The notes: a model not told the origin generated them from the sequence alone. A DNA stretch of 64,000 nt from WGMI01 sp041739275 (GCA_041739275.1 JBGSOF010000027.1:1-64000); one strand, 5' to 3'; counted from the stretch's first letter, positions 54,386-64,000 are shown. Translations and numbers: made by a program.

Positions 54386-54414
54386 AAAAAAAAGCCCCGA
54401 AAAATCGAGGCTTT
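54386..54414 (-). terminator. Intrinsic terminator after tonB paralogue 1
   Basis: Minus strand: a ten-base stem with one mismatch (54391-54400 against 54405-54414, loop of four As) is followed by an eight-T run. It separates paralogue 1 from the other two. Confidence 0.75.
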
Positions 54415-54433
54415 AGACTTTGAAAAAATAGAC

Positions 54434-55141
54434 TTACTGAAGTTTGAAAGCGATGGGAATCGTGTAGCTCATCCGGGCGGGACGTCCGCTGTTTTGAGCG
54501 GGAATCATTTTCGGAAGCTTTTTCACTACCGCAACCGCCGCCGCGTCGAGCGAGGGGTCTACCCCACGAGCCACTTGCACATTGGCGATTTTGCCGTCTT
54601 TTTCAATGACAAACGACACGAATACCTTGCCTTGAACCCCAAGTGTTTTGGCTTGCTCCGGATACACCACATTCTTGGCGAAAAACTTGGCGAGGTTTAA
54701 GTTCATGCACTGAAAACGAGCATCTTCGGTCGGTTCGTTTTCACAACCCGGATACACCGCCTTCTTCTCGATCACCGCGAAGCTGATGATCTCGTCGCTT
54801 TCTTCAACCTCTACTTCAACGGCTTCTACCACCTCGTCTTGAGTGGTTTCGGTACTCTGAATCTCCAATTCTTCCTCCAACTCAACATTGTCTTCCACAA
54901 CTTGAATGATTTCCTGCGGTGGAGGCGGAGGCGGAGGGGGAGGAGTGTTTTCTCGTTTGGTGATGTCAATAATCTCATCATCTTCAATGACTTCGAGCGT
55001 GCCCAAATCGCCGGGGCCGCTGGCATAGGTCTTCCATTCCAAAGCGCCGATCACCAAGGCCAGCGAGAGCGCCAGACCAATAAGGGTAAAAAGGCCGCGA
55101 TTTCTTTCGAGGTCGGCTTCGGGATTCTTCTTTAACTCCAT
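54434..55141 (-). CDS. tonB: Energy transducer TonB, paralogue 1
   Basis: 235 aa from MELKKNPEADLERNRG. Membrane helix at about 20-40 (LFTLIGLALSLALVIGALEW), a run of nine prolines near 70, a long acidic linker (VEEELEIQ-type, with many Glu), and a TonB domain at about 145-235 with the Cys pair YPGCENEPTEDARFQC and YPEQAKTLGVQGKVFVSF. It should couple ExbB/ExbD proton flow to outer-membrane receptors. Most canonical of the three; gene order vanZ-gcvH-sprA upstream. Confidence 0.9.
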   Translation of the reverse strand: MELKKNPEADLERNRGLFTLIGLALSLALVIGALEWKTYASGPGDLGTLEVIEDDEIIDITKRENTPPPPPPPPPQEIIQVVEDNVELEEELEIQSTETTQDEVVEAVEVEVEESDEIISFAVIEKKAVYPGCENEPTEDARFQCMNLNLAKFFAKNVVYPEQAKTLGVQGKVFVSFVIEKDGKIANVQVARGVDPSLDAAAVAVVKKLPKMIPAQNSGRPARMSYTIPIAFKLQ

Positions 55142-55208
55142 GGTTTTGAAAAACAATAATGGGGGTCGAAGACACCGGACAATCTGCCCGGAATCGCGCT
55201 AAAGATAA

Positions 55209-55619
55209 TCAATTCGGTCTGCTCAAAGCGGTGCTTTTCGACTTGTCTCGAATGAACCACAGCAGGGCCAGAGCCATGATCAGAGCCCCGATGGTGTTGG
55301 CCATGACGTCTTGCAGAGAAGCACTTCGGTAGGTGGTGAGCCGGCTCTGAAGAAACTCCATGGTGCTCCCGAAAACAAAAGAAATTCCAAGCGATGAGAG
55401 CAGCACCCCACGCGGTGCGGGTTTTCGAAAGTCGAATTGCGTCCAGGCAGCGACGGCAAGGAATACGAACACGGCGTGTATGAGTGCGTGCAGATAAAAG
55501 TCGTCGACTCGCAGCAGTTTTTTCGGGAGTTTCCGAGCGGGCAACAAACTCAAATAAACCACGAAGCCCATCCACAGGAGCAGGGGAATCGCCGACAGGA
55601 TTTGTCTGGCCCTGCGCAT
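55209..55619 (-). CDS. VanZ-like family membrane protein
   Basis: 136 aa with four helices (IPLLLWMGFVVYLSLLP, LHALIHAVFVFLAVAAW, SSLGISFVFGSTMEFLQ, VMANTIGALIMALALLW). The patterns DDFYLHALIHAVFVF, TMEFLQ and DVMANTIGAL are typical of VanZ-like proteins, which in most bacteria have no established role. The stop of gcvH upstream adjoins this start (no gap), so both are co-expressed. Confidence 0.85.
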   Translation of the reverse strand: MRRARQILSAIPLLLWMGFVVYLSLLPARKLPKKLLRVDDFYLHALIHAVFVFLAVAAWTQFDFRKPAPRGVLLSSLGISFVFGSTMEFLQSRLTTYRSASLQDVMANTIGALIMALALLWFIRDKSKSTALSRPN

Positions 55620-56000
55620 TTAAGCTCCGACCAGAGCGCTGTACTCTTCGGGGCTCAGAAGGGCTTCAAATTCAGATGGATCGCTCATTTTGACCTTGAT
55701 CATCCAGCCATCTCCATAGGGATCGGTATTCACCTTTTCGGGGGCGCGCTCGATCGCTTTGTTGAACTCGACAATTTCACCGGCCACGGGCATGAAGAGA
55801 TCAGATACCGTTTTGACCGCTTCGACCGAACCAAACACGGCGTCTTTGGTCAAGCTCTGTCCTTCGGTCTCCACTTCGACGAATACGATGTCGCCCAGTT
55901 CTCCTTGAGCAAAATCCGTGATGCCGATGATGGCTGTATCGCCTTCAAGGCGAACCCATTCGTGTTCTTTTGAGAATCGGAGATTTGAGGGGATGTTCAT
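55620..56000 (-). CDS. gcvH: Glycine cleavage system H protein
   Basis: 126 aa, standard length. HEWVRLEGDTAIIGITDFAQ near residue 14, lipoyl-Lys in FGSVEAVKTVSDLFMP (Lys near 63) and YGDGWMIKVKMSDPSE near the end match GcvH throughout. It carries the lipoyl arm that shuttles the aminomethyl group between P, T and L proteins. In Bacteroidota it is often located next to sprA, as here (55 bases after it). Confidence 0.95.
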   Translation of the reverse strand: MNIPSNLRFSKEHEWVRLEGDTAIIGITDFAQGELGDIVFVEVETEGQSLTKDAVFGSVEAVKTVSDLFMPVAGEIVEFNKAIERAPEKVNTDPYGDGWMIKVKMSDPSEFEALLSPEEYSALVGA

Positions 56001-56055
56001 TTCTGTTGAGGTGTTTTTGCGCTTGCAATTTAGTGCGGTCGAGCCACGAGTTTCG

Positions 56056-59000
56056 CTATTGTCCGAGGTTTAAACGCACGCTGATTCCGCTCGAAATGCT
56101 CGAAGTCGGAAAGGCCGTCGAAATCTTGTATCTCGAAATGTTCTGGTCGTAGAAAAACTTGGCCGTAAGCCGTGGGCTAATCACGTAATCTGCCGAAAAC
56201 TTGATGGTTACAATGCGCTGCCCCGAATTGACTTGATCGAGTTCTTCCACAATCCGCCGAACGACCGAAAGATTGTCGCGAATGCCCACATCGGCCTTCA
56301 GCTCGAGATTGCTCGTCACCGCTTTTCTCTGCGCGCCGACCCTGATAAAATTGAATCGGATGTCTTTGAGGATGTAGCCAATCCCCACTACGTACTCGGT
56401 TCCTTTGATTTCCGTCACCTGGTTCGAAGCCAAGCTGAGGTCCACCGTGCGGTCTTTCTTATAGTCAAAGCGCAGAGTCACGCTGTTCTTCATCCGAACA
56501 TTCACCCCGATCAACGGAGAGAATTGCTCGCTAATGCCGATCTGGTTGATGAGCTGCTGCGGCATAAAATCGCCATTGATGTTTCGGGGCGCGCGATCGG
56601 GGGCGTTGAGAATCGAATCGCCATACGCCAAATTGGTTTGAAAGCTCCGCACAGAATACAGCGATCGGTAGGCGTGTGTCAGGGTGATCGAATTAAAGCG
56701 CTCGGCAAAAAACTTTGTTTTGATCAGCCCGTCGTAGCTCAACGACCAGTTGGGAATGGGGGTCGAGCGCTTCCAACCCAGTCGATATCCCTCGGCGTCC
56801 TGTCCCGTATAGGCCGCTAAGAAGGCGGGGATCAAAACATCTTGAGAAATCACAGAATACCCGTTATACCCATAGTTGGTCGAGTCCGGAGCCCCGACAA
56901 TCGAAGGGTCATAGCTCGGGTCGACCAAGGCGCGCTGATCGGCGAGTTGCCTGGAAATGGTGATTCGGTTTTCGAGGAACTGCTCGAAGGCTTCCGAGCT
57001 GTACTCCGGCGCCACACTCTGATCCCAAGCCGTGGGCAAAGTGTAATAGCTCATCGAAAAATTCCCCGTGGTGTTGCGGTTTTGTTCTTCGAACTGGTTA
57101 AAATCTTGATCGAATCGCCAAAACGAATTCGTGCTGTACGATTCGCTTCTCAGGGCAGTCAGTTCGATTCTAAAATCTCGGAACGGTTCGACACTTCCCC
57201 GCGCGTTGAATTGCTCGCTGTAGGTTCGGTTGAACGGATTGTTTTGATACGGGCTGGTGGTGAGCCAGTCGTTTTCGGAAGCAATCACCCGGATGTCTCG
57301 GTTGCTGAGGTCGTCCGGAGGTTGGAGTCCAAAGGCAAAGCCAAAGCCCGGGGCCCACTGGGCATTGGGGTTCATTCCAAAGTGCTCGGGTCTCGGCAAA
57401 AATCCCGGCAAGGCCGTGCCCTGACTCTGCTGCCAGCTCCCGCTCAAACTCCGAACACTCATCAACACGCGCGCGGTTCCGTCCAATATTTTTCGCCCTG
57501 TGCTCCGGTTGGCCCAAGCCGAATCGATGGCAGCTCCTCGGTCTCGCCCGCCCGGAGCAGGTCTGCGCGCAGGCCCTCTCGCCCCGGCATTTCGAGCTTG
57601 TTGCCCGCCGTTGTTCACCGTTTGGAAATACGGCAACTTGTTGTAGAGGTCTACGAGGTTAAACTGAGTGTTGATGTCGATGGTCGCCGAGTTTTGAATG
57701 GTGTTGCCCAAGCGCAAACTGTCGTTGTCGGTGTTGAGTGCGGTCTGAGAGTTCGTCAACCACGAATAGGTGCCGCCGTAGCGCGTTTCGACACTGGCAA
57801 AACTCAAAATCGGAATTTTTTCGATCGGCACTTTCCACGCCAAATTCACTCTTTGTTGAAACTGAGTCGGCCTGCCGCCCGACCAAAAGCTGCGCTGAAT
57901 CGATTCTTTTACGCTGTCGGCCGAAGCCGGGCCATAGAGTTCGTCGATTCGGGTGTCCATAGTGGCCGCATAGTCGAAGCGCAGCGCTTTGGTGAGATCA
58001 AACACCAAGTCGTACTGCCGAATCATCGTAAAGGCCTTGTTGTAGGTCACCGGTAGCTTGAAGTCGAAGTTGTCGGTGTTTCGCTGTTGCGCCTCTTGAT
58101 AATTGCGAATCAATTCGGTTCTAAACTGAAACTTGCTGGGGTAATAGAAGAAGTTGAAATCGCGCACGAGTTTGAGCCAGTCCGATTTGAGCAGCGCGCT
58201 GTTTTTAAATGGCTCAACCGACTTGGGTTTGGTTTGATACACATAACCCAGCGCGGCGCGATGATCGACCCTGCGGTCGGCCACCGTGCTGATATTTCGC
58301 CGGAACAATTCGTTGAAACTATAGCTCGCGTTGAAGTTTTCGATGTCGTAGACCTGAGGCGCCCTCTTGGCATCGCCCCCTCGTTGGCGTCCGACGTTTG
58401 CAAAGTTGAAGCCCCGCCTCAAGGTGTAGTCTTGGGCGATTTTTTTGAGCTCTTCGCGCTCTGCATCGGTCTCTAGATTGGCCAGGGCGTCGTCGAATTC
58501 GATGTCGGGATCGAGTGGGTTGAATTGCGGGTTGCGCCATTCTTCAGAGACCCCGAAGAAGAACGGAACTCGAAGCCGGGCTTGTTCGCCAAAGAACTTG
58601 CCGAGTTCGAAATTGGTTTGGAGATCGTAGGCCTGAATCGACTCTTTTTGACGCTCGCTCACACTTTGTTCGATGCTTCCAAACCCAATGCTGCTGGTGC
58701 GACCGGCCAAGGCCACTTGTCCGAAATCGGCGAGTTTGGCCACGACCCGGGCATTGGCCGCCCAACCGCCCCTTTGGTCGAAATCGCCCAGCCGAAGTTC
58801 GTTGACCCACACTTCGGCGCATTTGGGCAAACCGTCGTCTCCGTCTCCTTGAAGCCGTTTTTTTGGATTTCGCAGACCGATTAACACCGTGCGGACATTG
58901 CTGAGGTTCGGAGCGCCCACCACCGTGATTCGATTGGCTCCACGCTGCACCGTGTATGGGGTGGTAATGCTTTGTCCGGTATTCGAAGCCACGCGGTCGC

Positions 59001-62000
59001 GCTCGAGTTTGACATCTTTGAGATCGTCGAAGTCAAAGTCGAAATTGTTCGCCTCGGGCCAAATGGCTTCGGCCGTAATCTCGCCCCAAGCCGTGGCCGT
59101 TAGCGGGATTTCGTATTCGTAGTAGTTCTGGTTGTAGTCGCTGCCCACGCGAATAAAAGCCGTGAGGTCTCCGTTGCGCAAAGGCCGCTGATCGCCTGCT
59201 TCGGCGTGCACATACATCCGCAAACGGCGGTAGTTCCTCATGTCCATTTGGAGATTTCGAAACACTGCGCGCGCGTCTCCGTCCTTCAGTTCGCAGACGT
59301 TGAGCGCCAGCGATTGCTCGTTTTGCTGCTGTAAACTGGCCGTTCCGAACAGAACCTGACGGTCGATTCCGGGGGGCAAAACATAGGGAATGGGCTGACG
59401 GCTGCCATTTTCTTCGAGATTCCGCGCGTTGACTTCAAAAACAGTGGCATCTCCGCCGTCCACCGGCACATCTTCGCGAATTCCGTCGAGTGAAAAGGGA
59501 TAACGCCTCCACTCACCGCGCACCAAATCGAGCGATGCAAAGCGCAGAACCACGGGGCTGGGGAAGCCTTTTAAAAACATCCGCACAAAGCGAATCGATC
59601 GAAAGTCGTTGATCGGACCCACCTTGCGATCGGGTTCGAAAATGGGAATTTTGAATTGATACCAAACCGCCTCCACAGGCTGGTTGTTGGGAGGGGTGAT
59701 GGTCGTGACCAGTCGATCGGTAATGTAATTCTGACCTACTTGAAGACTGTTCCGATCGAGCCGAATCTTGTATTGATAATAAGATTCTGTCTTGCTCATC
59801 GTCTGGTCGCGGTTCAAATCTTCGATGTCGGGAATCTGGGTGGCCGACTGCGGAAACCCGTTGACCTGAGCGGTGCTGCTGTTGTTTTGAGTATTGTTGA
59901 AACGCTTGTAGCGACCGAGAATGTCGGCCGAGGCGTTGTCGTATTCGGGGGCGAGGTAATACGCGAAATTGTCGCCCGACGGGTCGGCCGAGGCCGTTTG
60001 ATACGCTCCGGTACCCGTGCCCAAGGCAGCAGAGATGCGCTGCAGGTAGTTGATGTCGCTGCCCGGAGTCCAAACGGCCTCTTCTTCGTCAGTCAAACCG
60101 TCGTAGCCTACGTCTTGGAGAGGGCGGCCGGCAGGGTCGTTGTCAAACGCTTGAACCAACGGTTGGTTGCGAGGCACATAACCCCATGCGGTCGAATCGA
60201 CCACGCTTTTGTCTCCGAGCGAAGAAAGGCCATTCTCGAAACTCTGGCGTCCGTCGCGAAGAATGTCCTCAGAAACCGAACCGAGGTTAAAGTAGAGATC
60301 TCCCCCCTCAAGGTTGGGGTCCTCCAAGAAAGGGTCGAGAATCCAGAATTGGATGTACTCGATGTTCTGCTCTTCAAAGTTGTTCGTTTGAAGCGCCCTC
60401 ATCACCCCACCCCAGCGGCTGGAGGGGTCGTTGAGCTCGCCGTCGGCCGAGATGCCCGCCGAAGTCGAGGTCGCTTCTACATCGAAATTGTAGGGCCCCC
60501 GTTCTTCGGGATAGTAGGCTAAATCGAGGGTGGCAATATTTCTCGGCGCACTTTGGTCGAGTTGGCGGTTGGGATAAACTTCTTCGACCAAGACCTGACG
60601 CACATATTGACCCGACTGCAAGTTTTTGTCGTCGATGATGTTCTGCGGAGTGTTGGCGTCGTTGTTGTAAAAGGTCGGGTCGATGGTATACCAAGCCATT
60701 TGAGCCCGATTGAAATTGTAGGCAATGTCGTTGTTCAAGATTCCTTCGGGAAAGAGGTCGTTCTGCCCCCCCGGAACAGAGGCCAACACCCACGCATTGG
60801 GGTTGCGGATATCGATAAACGTCTGGCTGCTTTCGAAATCGTCGATATAGGTCGTGGCGTCTCCGTTGATTTTGATCCCCGAGGGCGAGCCCGGAATCAT
60901 GTGTGCGAATTCGCCTTGAACGCTGATGTCCGAGGCCTCTTTGGTGTCGAGAAACGGAATGCGATCCACAAAACGCGTCAAATAGGGCGCGTCTTTGCTG
61001 TAGGTGCCGTTGAGCCCCCAGAGCGTATTCGAAACAGGTTCTTCGGCCAAGTTGACCTTTTGGGTTAAAGGGCGCTCGTTGAAGTTGATCAAAGTGGCGC
61101 CCAAGGTCAAGTTTTGGTTAAATCGGTAGTCGGCTGCCAGACCCATATAGGTCTTGGTCTGAAAATTGAAAAGCGTGTTGTTCTCGTAGTCTACCTTGAT
61201 CGGCACCCCCGATTGCAGCAGCGATTCGTTGATGATTCGAACGCGGCCAAGGGTATAGTCGACCGTAAAATCTTGGTTTTCGACCAGGGGAGTTCCTCCG
61301 GCTGTTACCCGAACCGAACCCTGCGGAATGTTAAACGCGCCCAGCGAAATCTCCGAGCCCGAAGCCGATTTGTAGCGCCCGCGAAGGAGGTATTTATTGA
61401 GCTGTGTTTCGTTTTGAGCTTTAAAACGCGTCGAATCGTAGAGTTCCTGATAGACGTAGCGATCGCGGTCGGGCTGGTTGTCGAGTTTGCGGTTGATGTG
61501 GCTTCCGAAAGGCTCGAGTACCGGAAAAATAATCCGCCCGTTTTGGCTGTTGATGGTGATGCCTTCGATAAAGTCGAAGAATCCGTCACCGCCCGGCACC
61601 GGGTCGTTGTTGTTGTTGAGTTTGTCGAGTTCCATCACCCGAATCAAGAGCTGGTCGTTGAGGTTGCCCTTGGGCAAAAACGGAATGGGCACCCCCGTTT
61701 CGTCGTTCATGTAGAGCACGTCCAGCTTGAAGTCTTCGCGGTTTACCTGAAATGCGTTGAGCGAATAGATGTTCTTCATCATCAAATCCCAAATGGGGGT
61801 TTTGACGTTGAGAATGGTGCTCTTGAGCATTTTGGTAATCAAGAGGTCGGGCGCGTTGATTCCGTCGTTCGAGAATTCACCCACTTGATAGGTGCGCCCG
61901 TTCATGGTATACTGAAACGAAACCGCCAGCACTTCGTCTTGGTTTAGCGCTTGATTCAGAGAGATATAGCCAAGCTGTGGCTGGAGGACATACTCGTTGG

Positions 62001-63390
62001 GTTGGAGTTTTCGGGCATTGGCCAACTCGACGAATTCAGTGGCTTCTTCATAGCCCGCGCTGTTCAAAAGGGCATTGATCTGGCTGATGTCGCGAATGCC
62101 CGAATACGTCTGTACGAGCGTATTGGGATTCAGCTGGTTGTTTCCGTTGTTCGGCGGATTTCCCGGCTCGGTGCTGGGGTTGGGTCCCGGATAAATCGAG
62201 GGGCCCGAAAGTGAGGCTCCCGGATTCCGATAGGCGCCAGCCTCGCTTTCGCCCAAGTCCATCAAAGCGCCGATATGGCGAATGTCTTGGGTCGAACTCC
62301 GGCGATTCGTCACCCAAACCTCGATGCGGGTAATCTGTACCGGACTGGTAATCAACGGTGCATTCGCAAGAGAGCGCTCGTATTGGCTTCTAAAGTACTG
62401 GCTCAAAAAGAAGTGGCGGTTGGCTTCGTATTGATCGCCCCACACCTCAAACTCGGTGGTGGTCGCGCCTCCTTGGATGTTGACCGAATTCGATTGACTC
62501 CGCTGTTCAGAGAAAATCCCGGTCACCATCAACTTGCCGAACTGGGCTTGTGTTTTTACCCCAAACAAGCTCTGAGCACCGCTGATCAGGCTGTTTTGGG
62601 TAGGGAGAGAGACGTTTCCGAGTTCGATTTTTTTGATGATGTCGTCTTCTTGCCCGCTGTATTCCAGCTTCATCTGGTTTTCAAAGGCAAAGCTGGCCTC
62701 GGTGTCGTAGTTCACCTTGAGCTGCATCTTCTCTCCGATTTTGCCCGTGACATTCATCTGAATGCGCTGGTCGAAGTTGAAGTTGAAGATTTTCTGGTTT
62801 ACAACGGGTAAGTTCGGATTTCGAATGCGTTGAAAACGAAGTCCGAAGGTGAGTTCAGCGCTTCCTTGAGGAATGATTTCGATGGTGTTCGAACCGAAAA
62901 TGCGGTTGAACATCTCGCCGCGCACATTGATTTTCGGCAGGATGTTCGAGATGTCGTCGCGACCGTCTTCTTTGCCGTCCCCTCCTTCGGCATTCTTGAC
63001 CGAACCCGGTCCCGAGCCTGTTTTATCCCCCCAATAACTCTGAAGTTGCTGGTTGAAAACATAGGCCTGATACTCGTCGGGGGTCATGAACATGGGTGGG
63101 GTCACCACCAGATCGCCGATTTTTCGAACGACGACATAGCGCCCCGTCAGGGGGTCGTAGGCTACTTCGGTTCGGGTGGGGTCCGAGCCGTAAAGCCCGC
63201 CGCCTTGCCCCGACTGAAAAGGGTAGGGCAGGGGTTCTTCGGGTTCGTTGGTGTCGGCAACTTCAAAACGAGACCAAGAGCGCTGCAGCCCTCGCGCCGG
63301 CCGAAAACTGCTCAGGCCGGCCGCCGCTGCAAGCAACAGCATGAATGCGGCCCAAGGGGCGATCTTGATTCTCGAGAGTGCTCGGCTCAC
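56056..63390 (-). CDS. sprA: T9SS outer-membrane translocon protein SprA
   Basis: 2444 aa, the typical very large size. An N-terminal signal segment (FMLLLAAAAGLSSF) is followed by repeated SprA-domain motifs: IRGEMFNRIFGSN-like NVRGEMFNRIF, GNVSLPTQNSLISGAQSLFG, the ATTYIDDFESSQTFIDI segment, and WVNELRLGDFDQRGGWA in its central part. The C-terminus (SGISVRLNLGQ) ends in barrel-like strands. SprA is the 36-strand pore through which T9SS cargo crosses the outer membrane. Its start overlaps the ruvA stop by four bases. No frameshift is seen along 7.3 kb. Confidence 0.97.
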   Translation of the reverse strand: MSRALSRIKIAPWAAFMLLLAAAAGLSSFRPARGLQRSWSRFEVADTNEPEEPLPYPFQSGQGGGLYGSDPTRTEVAYDPLTGRYVVVRKIGDLVVTPPMFMTPDEYQAYVFNQQLQSYWGDKTGSGPGSVKNAEGGDGKEDGRDDISNILPKINVRGEMFNRIFGSNTIEIIPQGSAELTFGLRFQRIRNPNLPVVNQKIFNFNFDQRIQMNVTGKIGEKMQLKVNYDTEASFAFENQMKLEYSGQEDDIIKKIELGNVSLPTQNSLISGAQSLFGVKTQAQFGKLMVTGIFSEQRSQSNSVNIQGGATTTEFEVWGDQYEANRHFFLSQYFRSQYERSLANAPLITSPVQITRIEVWVTNRRSSTQDIRHIGALMDLGESEAGAYRNPGASLSGPSIYPGPNPSTEPGNPPNNGNNQLNPNTLVQTYSGIRDISQINALLNSAGYEEATEFVELANARKLQPNEYVLQPQLGYISLNQALNQDEVLAVSFQYTMNGRTYQVGEFSNDGINAPDLLITKMLKSTILNVKTPIWDLMMKNIYSLNAFQVNREDFKLDVLYMNDETGVPIPFLPKGNLNDQLLIRVMELDKLNNNNDPVPGGDGFFDFIEGITINSQNGRIIFPVLEPFGSHINRKLDNQPDRDRYVYQELYDSTRFKAQNETQLNKYLLRGRYKSASGSEISLGAFNIPQGSVRVTAGGTPLVENQDFTVDYTLGRVRIINESLLQSGVPIKVDYENNTLFNFQTKTYMGLAADYRFNQNLTLGATLINFNERPLTQKVNLAEEPVSNTLWGLNGTYSKDAPYLTRFVDRIPFLDTKEASDISVQGEFAHMIPGSPSGIKINGDATTYIDDFESSQTFIDIRNPNAWVLASVPGGQNDLFPEGILNNDIAYNFNRAQMAWYTIDPTFYNNDANTPQNIIDDKNLQSGQYVRQVLVEEVYPNRQLDQSAPRNIATLDLAYYPEERGPYNFDVEATSTSAGISADGELNDPSSRWGGVMRALQTNNFEEQNIEYIQFWILDPFLEDPNLEGGDLYFNLGSVSEDILRDGRQSFENGLSSLGDKSVVDSTAWGYVPRNQPLVQAFDNDPAGRPLQDVGYDGLTDEEEAVWTPGSDINYLQRISAALGTGTGAYQTASADPSGDNFAYYLAPEYDNASADILGRYKRFNNTQNNSSTAQVNGFPQSATQIPDIEDLNRDQTMSKTESYYQYKIRLDRNSLQVGQNYITDRLVTTITPPNNQPVEAVWYQFKIPIFEPDRKVGPINDFRSIRFVRMFLKGFPSPVVLRFASLDLVRGEWRRYPFSLDGIREDVPVDGGDATVFEVNARNLEENGSRQPIPYVLPPGIDRQVLFGTASLQQQNEQSLALNVCELKDGDARAVFRNLQMDMRNYRRLRMYVHAEAGDQRPLRNGDLTAFIRVGSDYNQNYYEYEIPLTATAWGEITAEAIWPEANNFDFDFDDLKDVKLERDRVASNTGQSITTPYTVQRGANRITVVGAPNLSNVRTVLIGLRNPKKRLQGDGDDGLPKCAEVWVNELRLGDFDQRGGWAANARVVAKLADFGQVALAGRTSSIGFGSIEQSVSERQKESIQAYDLQTNFELGKFFGEQARLRVPFFFGVSEEWRNPQFNPLDPDIEFDDALANLETDAEREELKKIAQDYTLRRGFNFANVGRQRGGDAKRAPQVYDIENFNASYSFNELFRRNISTVADRRVDHRAALGYVYQTKPKSVEPFKNSALLKSDWLKLVRDFNFFYYPSKFQFRTELIRNYQEAQQRNTDNFDFKLPVTYNKAFTMIRQYDLVFDLTKALRFDYAATMDTRIDELYGPASADSVKESIQRSFWSGGRPTQFQQRVNLAWKVPIEKIPILSFASVETRYGGTYSWLTNSQTALNTDNDSLRLGNTIQNSATIDINTQFNLVDLYNKLPYFQTVNNGGQQARNAGARGPARRPAPGGRDRGAAIDSAWANRSTGRKILDGTARVLMSVRSLSGSWQQSQGTALPGFLPRPEHFGMNPNAQWAPGFGFAFGLQPPDDLSNRDIRVIASENDWLTTSPYQNNPFNRTYSEQFNARGSVEPFRDFRIELTALRSESYSTNSFWRFDQDFNQFEEQNRNTTGNFSMSYYTLPTAWDQSVAPEYSSEAFEQFLENRITISRQLADQRALVDPSYDPSIVGAPDSTNYGYNGYSVISQDVLIPAFLAAYTGQDAEGYRLGWKRSTPIPNWSLSYDGLIKTKFFAERFNSITLTHAYRSLYSVRSFQTNLAYGDSILNAPDRAPRNINGDFMPQQLINQIGISEQFSPLIGVNVRMKNSVTLRFDYKKDRTVDLSLASNQVTEIKGTEYVVGIGYILKDIRFNFIRVGAQRKAVTSNLELKADVGIRDNLSVVRRIVEELDQVNSGQRIVTIKFSADYVISPRLTAKFFYDQNISRYKISTAFPTSSISSGISVRLNLGQ

Positions 63391-63974
63391 AAGTTCTGGA
63401 GGCTGAATTTGACCAATTCGCCTGTCCCTGCCTCAGGATGAGCGGTAAGCGCAGCGCGGACGGCTTTTTCGGCCAATAATCTCGGATATCCCAATACTTC
63501 GAGCGCTTGTACCGCTTCTTCGAGCGGCGAGGGGACCCCCGACCCGGGCAGTGAGGCGGAGGGAGCACCGTGCATCCTTCCCACTCTGTCGCGGAGCTCG
63601 ACGACCAGCCTTTGGGCAATCTTCGGTCCGACTCCTTTGACGTGTTTAAAGGCTCCGGGGTCGCCGAGGGCTAGAGCGCCTACCACTTCAGATGGGTTCA
63701 TAGACGAAAGCAGCACGCGGGCAGTGTTGGGGCCTATGCCCGATACGCCGATCAAGAGTCTGAAAACTTCGCGTTCTTCGCGGTCCGCGAACCCGAAAAA
63801 CAGTTGGCTGTCTTCGCGGTAGATAGCTTGTACCCATAGCTTTACCTCACCCTTTTGGGGGAGTTTGCCATAGGTGTAAAGCGAGATGTGAATGCCGAAG
63901 CCGATGCCGTTGCAGTCGATCACTGCAAAAGCCGGCCCCAGCTCGGTAATGTTCCCGCGCAGATGCTCGTACAT
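63387..63974 (-). CDS. ruvA: Holliday junction branch migration protein RuvA
   Basis: 195 aa. OB domain at 1-65 (MYEHLRGNITELGPAFAVID, with YGIHISL-like IGFGIHISLYTYGKLP), helix-hairpin-helix motifs (LIGVSGIGPNTARVLLSS, HVKGVGPKIAQRLVVELRD) in 70-140, and domain III at about 150-195 (EAVQALEVLGYPRLLAEKAV). Tetramer that holds the junction while RuvB drives migration. The start lies near the right edge; 63975-64000 shows nothing more. Confidence 0.96.
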   Translation of the reverse strand: MYEHLRGNITELGPAFAVIDCNGIGFGIHISLYTYGKLPQKGEVKLWVQAIYREDSQLFFGFADREEREVFRLLIGVSGIGPNTARVLLSSMNPSEVVGALALGDPGAFKHVKGVGPKIAQRLVVELRDRVGRMHGAPSASLPGSGVPSPLEEAVQALEVLGYPRLLAEKAVRAALTAHPEAGTGELVKFSLQNL

Positions 63975-64000
63975 AGGGTTTGCTCGAGGCCGTGGAGCCT

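Noticed and set aside
56842..58056. 404-codon plus-strand ORF inside sprA
   Set aside because: Antisense shadow of a well-supported sprA frame; Arg/Val/His-rich with no recognisable motif. Several other antisense ORFs in 56-63 kb are rejected for the same reason.
59656..60522. 288-codon plus-strand ORF
   Set aside because: Antisense to sprA with biased composition and no family resemblance.

Overview
The window looks like a chromosomal segment of a Bacteroidota bacterium, most likely in or near the Flavobacteriales. The evidence is a type IX secretion system (SprA plus three secreted cargo proteins with type A or type B C-terminal sorting domains), TAnnTTTG-type promoter boxes, mevalonate-pathway genes, a DnaG primase without its zinc ligands, and a ruvA-sprA-gcvH-vanZ-tonB gene order. 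No rRNA, tRNA or CRISPR array was recognised.

Layout: 0.2-5.5 kb has a HAD phosphatase, a secreted PKD protein, and an ECF sigma factor overlapping an envelope protein that looks like an anti-sigma factor fused to a beta-rich domain. 5.6-12.5 kb is a tight minus-strand cell-surface saccharide operon (WecB-type epimerase, alpha/alpha-toroid protein, AAC(3)-like acetyltransferase, SDR, polysaccharide deacetylase, FemAB/GNAT-like protein) behind radC. 12.6-18.8 kb has two large T9SS cargo genes with good terminators. 18.9-27.1 kb is housekeeping: nitronate monooxygenase, queD, fabD, mevalonate decarboxylase, a mevalonate-kinase-like GHMP kinase, UbiA prenyltransferase, dnaG and polyprenyl diphosphate synthase.

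27.4-31.2 kb is the most striking part. A six-helix K+ channel, a bestrophin and an LCIB-type beta-carbonic anhydrase lie end to end, followed by NhaA. Bestrophin plus LCIB is the pairing known from the algal CO2-concentrating mechanism. The channel and the bestrophin each carry one in-frame stop where Gln is expected, and the lost C-terminus continues perfectly in frame. 31.2-39.6 kb has typA/bipA, a copper-type MbnP/MbnH cluster whose third gene is cut off by a repeat element, a thermonuclease-like protein, and a deoxyhypusine-synthase-like gene divergent from arginine decarboxylase.

39.9-46.9 kb is an AT-richer accessory island: a GH130/GT4 pair, then a small array of cassette-like genes (HNH protein, guanidine/agmatine deiminase-family gene with an in-frame stop, small unknowns) separated by an attC-like inverted repeat and bracketed by 60-bp direct repeats (53/60 identical). 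A second dispersed repeat (about 195 bp, conserved ends) sits at 35.5 and 46.6 kb. 46.9-64 kb returns to core genes: a KASIII homologue, CrtA-like protein, a lipoprotein with three CBM48-like repeats, a LytTR two-component pair, cysQ, three tandem tonB paralogues, vanZ-like, gcvH, sprA (2444 aa) and ruvA.
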